A stretch of 64,000 nt of DNA from Rhodobacterales bacterium LSUCC0031 (GTDB lineage Bacteria > Pseudomonadota > Alphaproteobacteria > Rhodobacterales > Rhodobacteraceae). Below the pieces are notes generated by a model that was not told the DNA's origin, did not search any database, and worked only from the letters and a program-made list of their open reading frames with translations. The position numbers were made by a program, and so were the translations under genes. Each line of letters opens with the position of its first letter. Within the stretch, counting starts at the first letter, position 1. The stretch covers positions 360,001 to 424,000 of the forward strand of contig WVSP01000001.1 in the NCBI GenBank assembly GCA_015689735.1. The letters are read 5' to 3'. This document shows, one piece after another, positions 55,456 through 62,678 of this stretch.

Positions 55456-55860
55456 CTGTCATCCCTCGTTACGCGAAAACCGTGAATAAATCGCACATGC
55501 TGCGCGGGGCTGTCTTCTGACAGGGTCGTCATGCCGCGTTCGTACCATGACGCCAAAAGGGTGGTGCGCCGAATCGCAGCAATTGCGGAAGAAACTATGC
55601 CTCAAACGCGCCAAATCGTGAACCCGGATTGCGTGTTATGGGTTAATTTGCCCCAAAAAACCCCCCGTTTAGTGGCTTTTTTGGCCTATCCAAGTGGCGT
55701 TTGAGTTGCATTTGATCCACTCGGCGCAATCACCCCCTTTCCAAGCGTGCGCGCCCGGCCTATAGCGCCCCATCCGCGCCCTTGCGGTGTGGATACCCTC
55801 CACGGGCTCTGCTGGACGACATCCCGGCTTGTGCCATCACCCTTTATACAGGAGACCCCG
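55456..55860. other. Intergenic region, RTX gene to rpsO
   Basis: 405 bases without a gene. It holds an inverted repeat CTGTC/GACAG at 55510-55523, a run with CCAAAAAACC (55653-55662) facing GGCTTTTTTGG (55674-55684), which could form a weak hairpin or serve as a binding site, and a probable rpsO promoter at 55738-55766. The AT content is higher than in the flanks. No recognisable RNA gene was seen. Confidence 0.6.
55738..55766 (+). promoter_or_regulatory. Possible sigma70-type promoter for rpsO
   Basis: TTTCCA (55738-55743) and TATAGC (55761-55766), separated by 17 bases, match four of six bases each of the -35 and -10 elements. It lies about 95 bases before the rpsO start, which is a reasonable leader for this autoregulated gene. 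Low certainty because GC-rich alphaproteobacterial promoters are poorly predicted by eye. Confidence 0.35.
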
Positions 55861-56130
55861 ATGTCGATTACTGTTGAAGAAAAGCAGCGTTTGATGACCG
55901 AATTCGCGACCAAGCCCGGCGACACTGGCTCGCCCGAGGTGCAGGTTGCAATCCTGACCAGCCGTATCACCACGCTGACCGAGCACTTCAAGACCCACAA
56001 GAAGGACAACCACTCGCGTCGTGGCCTTCTGATGATGGTCGCCCAGCGTCGTAAGCTTTTGGACTATCTGAAGTCCAAGGACGAGGCGCGCTACACGGCC
56101 TTGATCGGTCGCTTGGGCATCCGCCGCTAA
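55861..56130 (+). CDS. rpsO: Ribosomal protein S15
   Basis: 89-residue small-subunit protein that binds the three-way junction of 16S rRNA early in assembly. The family blocks are [41 protein letters not shown], and [14 protein letters not shown], ending in RLGIRR. The ATG at 55861 has CAGGAGA six bases upstream. It is followed by pnp in the same orientation, as in most proteobacteria, with a terminator in the gap. Confidence 0.98.
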   Translation: MSITVEEKQRLMTEFATKPGDTGSPEVQVAILTSRITTLTEHFKTHKKDNHSRRGLLMMVAQRRKLLDYLKSKDEARYTALIGRLGIRR

Positions 56131-56159
56131 GGCGCACACGCAAAGCGAATTTCATGACG

Positions 56160-56190
56160 GCCCGCGCACAACCATGGCGCGGGCTGTTTG
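56160..56190 (+). terminator. Intrinsic terminator after rpsO
   Basis: GCCCGCGC (56160-56167) pairs with GCGCGGGC (56177-56184) around a nine-base loop, followed by TGTTTGCG. Partial read-through into pnp is likely, since rpsO and pnp are usually co-expressed. Confidence 0.7.
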
Positions 56191-56319
56191 CGTTGCGCGC
56201 TTTTGCCCGCCGCGTGCCAAGCGGGCCTAATTCGCTTTCCAAACCATGAAAAACGCGCTAAGGCGCGCGCATCTGAGACGTGACGCTTTGATCCCGGCGC
56301 ATGGCATGATGAAGGGGTC

Positions 56320-56367
56320 GGCGGCAATGGGGCCGCCATAGGTATGGGAGACCCGGCAGGGGCCGGG
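56320..56367 (+). other. pnp leader hairpins (candidate RNase III processing / autocontrol site)
   Basis: Two stable hairpins lie just upstream of pnp: GGCGGC/GCCGCC at 56320-56337 and CCCGGC/GCCGGG at 56352-56367. In enterobacteria the pnp leader is a long stem cleaved by RNase III and then used by PNPase to repress itself. The structures here are shorter, so a similar control is possible but unproven. Confidence 0.35.
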
Positions 56368-56392
56368 AGAGCTCCCCGATAGGAAACGATAT

Positions 56393-58531
56393 ATGTTCAA
56401 TATCACGACGAAAAGCATTCAGTGGGGCGAAGAGACGCTTACACTGGAAACGGGGCGTGTTGCACGCCAAGCCGATGGTTCGGTCATCGCGACATATGGC
56501 GAGACCTCGGTCATGGCCAATGTGACCTATGCACGCCAGGTCAAGCCGGGTCAGGATTTCTTCCCGCTCACGGTGCATTACCAAGAGAAATACTATGCCG
56601 CGGGCAAGGTGCCGGGTGGCTTTTTCAAGCGCGAAGCGCGTCCGACCGAAAAGGAAACGCTGACCGCGCGCCTGATCGACCGTCCGATCCGGCCGTTGTT
56701 TGTGCCGGGCTTCAAGAACGAAGTGCTCGTGATGTGCACGGTGCTGAGCCATGACCTTGTCAACGACCCCGATGTCGTCGCGATGATCGCGGCTTCGGCG
56801 GCGCTGACCATTTCGGGCGTGCCTTTCATGGGGCCGATCGCGGGGTGCCGTGTGGGCTTTGTCGATGGCGAATACGTGCTGAACCCGACTGTCGATGACA
56901 TGCAGGATTTGCGCAACAACCCCGAGCAGCGCCTCGATCTGGTTGTGGCCGGCACCAAGGACGCGGTCATGATGGTCGAGTCCGAAGCCTATGAACTGAC
57001 CGAAGACGAGATGCTGGGCGCGGTCACCTTCGCCCATGAGCAGATCCAGCCGGTGATCGACCTGATCGTCGATCTGGCCGAAGACGCCGCCAAGGAGCCC
57101 TTCGATTTCACCCCGCCGGATTATTCAGCCCTCTCCGAGGCGGTGAAAGCGGCAGGCGAGGCCGAGATGCGCAAGGCCTATGCCATCACCGACAAGCAAG
57201 AGCGCGTTGCCGCTGTTGCTGCCGTCAAGGAGGCGATCAAGGCCAAGCTCAGCGAAGAGCAATTGGCCGATGAAAACCTTGGCTCGGCACTCAAGGGGCT
57301 CGAGTCGATGGTGATGCGGTCGGATGTCGTCAAGCATGGTCGCCGGATCGACGGCCGCGCGCTCGATGCGGTGCGGGCAATCGATTGCCAAACCAGCGTG
57401 CTGCCCCGGACCCATGGTTCGGCGTTGTTCACCCGTGGTGAGACCCAAGGTCTGGTCGTGACCACCCTTGGCACAGGCGATGATGAACAGATCATCGACG
57501 CGCTGCATGGCAATTTCCGCTCGAACTTCCTGTTGCACTACAACTTCCCCCCCTACTCGGTGGGCGAGGTTGGCCGCGTGGGTTCGCCCGGCCGTCGCGA
57601 GATCGGCCATGGCAAGCTTGCTTGGCGCGCGCTTCAGGCGGTATTGCCCGCAGCGACCGATTTCCCCTACACGATCCGCGTCGTATCCGAGATCACGGAA
57701 TCGAACGGCTCTTCCTCCATGGCGTCTGTCTGTGGCGGGTCGCTGTCGATGATGGATGCGGGCGTGCCGCTGAAAGCCCCCGTGGCCGGTGTGGCGATGG
57801 GCCTCGTGCTGGAAGATGACGGCTCCTACGGCATCCTGACCGACATTCTCGGCGACGAGGATCACTTGGGCGACATGGATTTCAAGGTCGCAGGGACCGA
57901 GAACGGCATCACCTCGCTCCAGATGGACATCAAGGTCGCGGGCATCACGCCCGAGATCATGAAAACCGCACTGGCACAGGCCAAGGCGGGACGTCTGCAC
58001 ATCTTGGGCGAAATGGCCAAGGCGATGACGGCACCGGGCGAGTTCTCGATCCACGCACCGCGCATCGAGACGATGCAGATCCCCACCGACAAGATCCGCG
58101 AAGTGATCGGCTCGGGCGGCAAGGTGATCCGCGAGATCGTCGAGCTCTCGGGCGCCAAGGTCGATATCAACGACGATGGCGTGATCAAGATCGCGAGCCC
58201 CAATGCCGAGTCGATCCAAAAGGCCTATGACATGATCTATTCGATCGTGGCCGAGCCGGAGGTGGGCGGCGTCTATAAGGGCAAGGTCGTGAAGATCGTC
58301 GATTTCGGCGCCTTCGTGAACTTCTTCGGCAAGCGCGACGGTCTGGTCCATGTGTCCCAGATCGAAAGCCGCCGCCTGACCCACCCCTCCGATGTCCTGA
58401 AAGAAGGGCAAGAGGTTTGGGTCAAGCTTCTGGGCTTCGACGATCGCGGCAAGGTTCGCCTCGCCATGAAGATGGTCGATCAGGCCACCGGCAAAGAGCT
58501 GGAAAAGCAGGCGGAAGAAACGGCGGAGTGA
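56393..58531 (+). CDS. pnp: Polynucleotide phosphorylase
   Basis: Phosphorolytic 3'-to-5' exoribonuclease, core of the RNA degradosome. 712 residues: two RNase PH-like domains (about 10-230 and 315-550) with the linker helical region between, then KH ([22 protein letters not shown]) and S1 ([33 protein letters not shown]) domains. The active-site block [20 protein letters not shown] is complete. AGGAAA is seven bases before the ATG. A terminator follows. Confidence 0.98.
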   Translation: MFNITTKSIQWGEETLTLETGRVARQADGSVIATYGETSVMANVTYARQVKPGQDFFPLTVHYQEKYYAAGKVPGGFFKREARPTEKETLTARLIDRPIRPLFVPGFKNEVLVMCTVLSHDLVNDPDVVAMIAASAALTISGVPFMGPIAGCRVGFVDGEYVLNPTVDDMQDLRNNPEQRLDLVVAGTKDAVMMVESEAYELTEDEMLGAVTFAHEQIQPVIDLIVDLAEDAAKEPFDFTPPDYSALSEAVKAAGEAEMRKAYAITDKQERVAAVAAVKEAIKAKLSEEQLADENLGSALKGLESMVMRSDVVKHGRRIDGRALDAVRAIDCQTSVLPRTHGSALFTRGETQGLVVTTLGTGDDEQIIDALHGNFRSNFLLHYNFPPYSVGEVGRVGSPGRREIGHGKLAWRALQAVLPAATDFPYTIRVVSEITESNGSSSMASVCGGSLSMMDAGVPLKAPVAGVAMGLVLEDDGSYGILTDILGDEDHLGDMDFKVAGTENGITSLQMDIKVAGITPEIMKTALAQAKAGRLHILGEMAKAMTAPGEFSIHAPRIETMQIPTDKIREVIGSGGKVIREIVELSGAKVDINDDGVIKIASPNAESIQKAYDMIYSIVAEPEVGGVYKGKVVKIVDFGAFVNFFGKRDGLVHVSQIESRRLTHPSDVLKEGQEVWVKLLGFDDRGKVRLAMKMVDQATGKELEKQAEETAE

Positions 58532-58560
58532 TCCGCGGGTTCTGACTTGCCACATGACAG

Positions 58561-58594
58561 GCGGGCGCGTTCGGAAACGGACGCGCCTGTTTGC
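58561..58594 (+). terminator. Intrinsic terminator of pnp
   Basis: GCGCGTTCG (58565-58573) pairs with CGGACGCGC (58578-58586) around a GAAA loop, followed by CTGTTTGCG. A U-rich tail is short but the stem is strong. It ends the rpsO-pnp transcript and lies just before the islet region. Confidence 0.65.
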
Positions 58595-58869
58595 GTTGGG
58601 GGGAATGCACGGGATGCGGCGAGTGGTTCAGGTGCGGGCAGGGGCGGGGTGTTGAGCTGGGAGATGACCGCCGTTTCCTGTTCCGCTGTGGAGGGTGCGG
58701 CCGTGTCGAGCAGGGTGGCCGCTATGCGGACTTACCAGTCATTCGCAGCGCAAGTTCGCACCCCACATCGTGCGGCACATCTTGAGCCATACCAGCATGG
58801 GGTTTTATACCTCAGCTTTTGGTCCATAATTCGGATCAGTTGCGAGTGGTTTAGATTCAGGAAGTAGCC
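58595..58869. other. Intergenic region with a possible zinc-ribbon fragment
   Basis: 275 bases after the pnp terminator and before the HEPN-like gene. One frame (from 58591) encodes ECTGCGEWFRCG and FRCGGCGRV, two CxxC pairs about 22 residues apart, as in a zinc ribbon, within about 64 residues, but its only start (TTG) lies inside the terminator and no ribosome site fits, so it is not called as a gene. The last 100 bases are AT-rich, as expected for a promoter of the gene that follows. Confidence 0.4.
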
Positions 58870-59538
58870 TTGGAAGATGGTAACTCACAACAGAATAGCG
58901 GTCTTCAGTTCTTTCTCGACTTGCTGCGGAACGATGATCCCCGCTGGCTTAGCACGAACGAGTTCGACGACCTACTCGCTAACTTGCAGGCGCTGGAAGC
59001 GCTAATTTGGGCGACGTCCAAGAAACCAGTCCTCTGGAAATGGGTCATCATCGCAGCTCATACTACCCTGCAAAGCCTCGCGATCTGCAAGCTCACGCGC
59101 ACGGATGGCTTTGGCGCGAAGAGAGACGATATTGAAGAGGAGGTCGCTGACTTCTCCGAAGATGGGAAGAATACCTTTGACGATAACGAAGAGTTCTCGG
59201 CGCTGGCTGCAAAGGAGAACATGGCGAACTTCCCTACCTTGATGCGACGCCTAGGTTATGACCTGCCAAAGCCCAAAGATGCTCGCTTGGAAAACGATGC
59301 CACAAACTTGGCGCTCTTCTTTCTTCATGACTTCCGATCAACGTACGCGCATTACCCCCCTGTCCAGTTGACTTTAGTGGGTTCACAGGTGCGGGACATC
59401 GTGCGGATCGCGGTCGACGTAATGGAGTTGGAATTCAAAAAAAGCGATTGGAAGCGCCGTCCTTTGATCACGCTCGATGAGGTGACGCCATTGCTCGCTA
59501 GCATTCGGCGTAGGTTCGAGGAGATCGAGACAGGTTGA
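58870..59538 (+). CDS. Probable HEPN-domain protein (RNase-like), islet gene
   Basis: 222 residues of a family I know only as uncharacterised bacterial proteins with the block WKWVIIAAHTTLQSLAICKL. A later segment reads LHDFRSTYAHYPPVQLTL, with Arg156-x4-His161, the pattern of the HEPN catalytic motif found in many toxin and antiviral RNases. Other features are an acidic, disordered middle part (about 85-115). The start is TTG at 58870 with AGGAAG eight bases before it. GC content is about 50%, well below its neighbours, so it looks recently acquired. No antitoxin or partner gene is next to it. HEPN assignment is by motif and remembered family pattern. Confidence 0.65.
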   Translation: MEDGNSQQNSGLQFFLDLLRNDDPRWLSTNEFDDLLANLQALEALIWATSKKPVLWKWVIIAAHTTLQSLAICKLTRTDGFGAKRDDIEEEVADFSEDGKNTFDDNEEFSALAAKENMANFPTLMRRLGYDLPKPKDARLENDATNLALFFLHDFRSTYAHYPPVQLTLVGSQVRDIVRIAVDVMELEFKKSDWKRRPLITLDEVTPLLASIRRRFEEIETG

Positions 59539-59689
59539 AGGAGCGCAGCCGCCACTTGTTCGTTCCTCGCTCGTGTGACTCGCGATGGGCGCTGCAACGG
59601 AATTGAAGAACCTGTGATTTCGCCGGATGCATTCCACACTTGGCCGCTTTGGGCTCCAAGCAGCCATCCCGCGCCTCGTTTTTACCATC

Positions 59690-59725
59690 CAAAGAAAACC
59701 GCCCCCGGATCCTTCCGGGGGCGGT
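59690..59725 (-). terminator. Intrinsic terminator of phoX
   Basis: ACCGCCCCCGGA (59698-59709) pairs perfectly with TCCGGGGGCGGT (59714-59725) around a four-base loop; on the minus strand it is followed by TTTTCTTTGG. It lies 24 bases after the phoX stop and prevents read-through into the islet. Confidence 0.9.
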
Positions 59726-59748
59726 CTGCCTTGTACGGGCGTGGGGCC

Positions 59749-61683
59749 TCAGCCGACCAGCCCGCCATCCGTCCGCTTGATCGCGATGACCGAGGACCGC
59801 GCCAGCGCGCCGCCGTGGTCGGGCCAGTCGCCGCCGTTGTCGCCGGGGTGCTGGATGCCCACGAACATCGTGCGGCGGTCGGACGACCAGCACAGGCCCG
59901 TGACCTCGCAGCCGTTCGGCCCCGTGAGGAAGCGCTCGATCCGGCCCGTGACCGGGTCGCCCGCGAGCATTTGGTTGTTGCCCATGCCGGCGAAGTGACC
60001 CTCGTTGCTGTCATCGCCGTCGGTCTGGATCCAGATCAACCCGGTGGTGTCGATCACCATCCCGTCGGGCGAGTTGAACAGGTTGCCCGCGTTGATGTTG
60101 GCAGACCCCGCCTGTGCGCCATCGGCCACGGTGGGGTTGCCCGCCATGACGTAGAGATCCCAGGTGAAGCCCTCGGCCGCGTGGTCGCCGCCCATGGGGC
60201 GCCAGCGCACGATCTGGCCGTAGCGGTTGGTATCGCGCGGGTTGACCGCGTTGACCGTCATCGGGTCGCCGCCCGCATTGGTGCGCACGGTGCCCGCATC
60301 GGTCAGAACGCCACGGCGCGAGTTGTTGGTCAGGCAGCAATAGGCCTCGGCCGCGTTGGGATGTACCGCGATCCATTCCGGGCGGTCCATCGTGGTCGCG
60401 CCCACGCGGCTGCCCGCCATGCGGGTGAAGACCGCGATATGGGCCGCATCCATGCCGGTGGTGGCGGGTGTCAGCGGCACCCAGCGGCCCGACATGTCGT
60501 CCTCGAACACGGCGACGGACAATTCGCCCTCGACCAGCAGGGTCGAGGTGTCGCCGCCGGGGATGTAGACGTCACGGCTCAGCCAGCGATACATGAACTC
60601 GCCCCGCTCATCATCGCCCATGTAGACGGCGACACGGCCATCGGCGGCGATGGCATAGGCGGCGTTCTCGTGCTTGAAGCGGCCAAGGGCGGTGTGCTTG
60701 ATCGGCGTGCTGTCGGGCTTGGCCGGGTCGATTTCCACGATATAGCCCGCGCGATGCGGTTCGTTGGGGTTGGCGGCGATATCAAAGCGCGGATCGAAAC
60801 CGTGATAGTTGTAGCGGCCCGGTTCCACGGCGGTGTTGACGCCGTAGCGGCGGAAACCATCGAGCACGGCGCGGCCCGCCGTGACCTCGGCGGTGGCGCC
60901 GAAATAGCCGTTGAAGTTTTCCTCGCAGGTCAGATAGGTGCCCCACGGCGTGCGCCCTGAACCACAGTTGTTGAACGTCCCGAGCGATGCCATGCCGGTC
61001 GGATCGGCGTCGGTCTTGAGCAGGTCGTGACCGGCGGCAGGGCCGGAAAAGGTCATCGGCGTGTTGTGGTGGATGCGGCGGTTATAGGGGCTGTCAACGA
61101 CAACGGCCCAACCATCGGCACCTTCGGCAATCTCGATGACGCTGACACCTTGGAAGTTTTGCAGCATCCGCACATCGTCGGCCGAGGTGGGCATGCCATC
61201 GGCGGTGTGAGGCAGATTGACTTCGGGGTTCACATATTCGCTGTTGATCGCGATGATCTCGCGGCCATCGACGTTGAACAGTTCCATCCCGTCGGTGTTC
61301 TCGCCGAAAACGCGGTCAGACATCGCGACCGGAACGCCGTTTTGCGGGTCAAAGGCACCCTTGGCATCCGAGAACAGCGCATCGCCCCAACGCACGAGCG
61401 TTTTCCACTCATAACCTTCCGGGACATGGATCGTGTTATCCGTCTGGGCCGCGATCGGCGTGAACGGAAAGCGCGAGGCAGGCTGTGCCATCGCCGTGGT
61501 GCCTTTCAAAAGGCCGGCACCCATCACGGCGGCACCCGACCCGAAGGCCAAAACGCCACCGAGGAAACCACGGCGCGAAATGGCGCGTTCGACCACGCGG
61601 TCGAAATCCTGAACTTCGGGGCGGGGGAATTTCAGCTCGTCCCATTCATCGGCAGAGAGGCTGCGAATATCGTGATCATTCAT
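59749..61683 (-). CDS. phoX: PhoX-type alkaline phosphatase (DUF839)
   Basis: Calcium- and iron-dependent phosphatase exported by the Tat system to release phosphate from organic esters. 644 residues: an N-terminal region with the twin-arginine motif ISRRGFLGG (about 36-44), then the beta-propeller with NNCGSGRTPWGTYLTCEENFNGYF, which carries the iron-binding Cys and a metal-binding Glu, HTPMTFSGPAAGH, and SPDGMVIDTTGLIWIQTDGDDS with calcium ligands. Length and order match PhoX proteins. A Pho box is not clearly visible upstream. Single gene, divergent from an L,D-transpeptidase. Confidence 0.92.
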   Translation of the reverse strand: MNDHDIRSLSADEWDELKFPRPEVQDFDRVVERAISRRGFLGGVLAFGSGAAVMGAGLLKGTTAMAQPASRFPFTPIAAQTDNTIHVPEGYEWKTLVRWGDALFSDAKGAFDPQNGVPVAMSDRVFGENTDGMELFNVDGREIIAINSEYVNPEVNLPHTADGMPTSADDVRMLQNFQGVSVIEIAEGADGWAVVVDSPYNRRIHHNTPMTFSGPAAGHDLLKTDADPTGMASLGTFNNCGSGRTPWGTYLTCEENFNGYFGATAEVTAGRAVLDGFRRYGVNTAVEPGRYNYHGFDPRFDIAANPNEPHRAGYIVEIDPAKPDSTPIKHTALGRFKHENAAYAIAADGRVAVYMGDDERGEFMYRWLSRDVYIPGGDTSTLLVEGELSVAVFEDDMSGRWVPLTPATTGMDAAHIAVFTRMAGSRVGATTMDRPEWIAVHPNAAEAYCCLTNNSRRGVLTDAGTVRTNAGGDPMTVNAVNPRDTNRYGQIVRWRPMGGDHAAEGFTWDLYVMAGNPTVADGAQAGSANINAGNLFNSPDGMVIDTTGLIWIQTDGDDSNEGHFAGMGNNQMLAGDPVTGRIERFLTGPNGCEVTGLCWSSDRRTMFVGIQHPGDNGGDWPDHGGALARSSVIAIKRTDGGLVG

Positions 61684-61932
61684 GGCTTATGCGTCCTTGG
61701 TTGTGACTATACGGCGACAATGGCCACAGACGCGGTAGAAACCTTATGTAACGGTTTGTTTTTGGTTTGATGAAACTTGTTTGTTTTCCACAGCTTTTGC
61801 CGGATGCGCAAAGTGCGGTGCATGCAGCGCCGCTTGCGCCTGACGCACAAGTGACTTGTCCACAGGCGCGCCAGACCCCAAAACAGGCGCAAATTGAATA
61901 CGATTCGCGACTGTGCGGAAGGAGGTGCGGTC

Positions 61933-62559
61933 ATGCTGACCCGCCGGCATTTCATCATCACCAGTACTGCGATGTTCTCGGGTGCCATCGCTCGCCCGCT
62001 TGCCGCACAGGATGGGGTCGGTTTCGATGCGCAAGTCACGCGCCCCGATCCCGATCCGAATGCCAATAATCCTTGGGGATTGCACCCGCGTTTCATGCCG
62101 ATCCGGGTCGAACATAAGGCAGGCCTGCGCGCGGGTGATATCCATGTCGATGCGCGCGCGCGTTATCTTTACCATATCGGCACCGATGGCACCGCGATGC
62201 GCTATGGCGTGGCGATCGGGCGGCCGGGCCTTTATATCCCGGGCGTCTTTCGCATTGGCCGCAAGGCGGAATGGCCCTCTTGGACGCCCACCGCAGCGAT
62301 GATCGCGCGCGAGCCCGAGGTTTATGGCCCCTTCGCAGGTGGTGTGCCGGGCGGCCCGGAAAACCCGCTCGGCGCGCGGGCCTTTTATCTTTATGAAGGG
62401 TCGCGCGACACCTATCTGCGTATCCACGGCACGCCGCAGCCTTGGTCGATCGGCACATCTGCCTCGTCGGGCTGTGTGCGGATGGTCAATGCCCATGTGA
62501 TCGACCTTTATGAGAATGTCCAAACCGGTGTGACCGCCCATCTCTATCCGCAAAGCTGA
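61933..62559 (+). CDS. Tat-exported L,D-transpeptidase (YkuD domain)
   Basis: 208 residues. A Tat-like signal begins with LTRRHFIITSTAMFSGAIA; the catalytic domain follows with YHIGTDGTAMRYGVAIGRPG, YLRIHGTPQPWSIGTSASSGCVRMVNAHV, in which His (IHG) and Cys (SSGCVRM) form the catalytic pair, as in ErfK/YbiS. It should make 3-3 cross-links or attach Lpp-like protein in the periplasm. The ATG at 61933 has GGAGGTG five bases before it; earlier starts in the frame are unlikely. Divergent from phoX with a 249-base AT-rich gap that must hold both promoters. Confidence 0.92.
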   Translation: MLTRRHFIITSTAMFSGAIARPLAAQDGVGFDAQVTRPDPDPNANNPWGLHPRFMPIRVEHKAGLRAGDIHVDARARYLYHIGTDGTAMRYGVAIGRPGLYIPGVFRIGRKAEWPSWTPTAAMIAREPEVYGPFAGGVPGGPENPLGARAFYLYEGSRDTYLRIHGTPQPWSIGTSASSGCVRMVNAHVIDLYENVQTGVTAHLYPQS

Positions 62560-62678
62560 TCCCATCGCGTTGCGATTGACGCAGGGTTGGTCGCTCTTGG
62601 GCCTTACAGTGTCGGGGGTTCGGCTTGCGGCGCATGCCGGTCGGTGACAGGGTCGCAGCGTATCAGGGAGGATCAGCC

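Noticed and set aside
59575-60960. 461-codon plus-strand frame opposite phoX
   Set aside because: Low-complexity, Ala/Val/His-rich product antisense to a conserved phosphatase; it also crosses the phoX terminator.
61684-61932. Pho box upstream of phoX
   Set aside because: No convincing pair of CTGTCAT-like half sites with the right spacing was found; the region is AT-rich and may hold divergent promoters but I could not place them.
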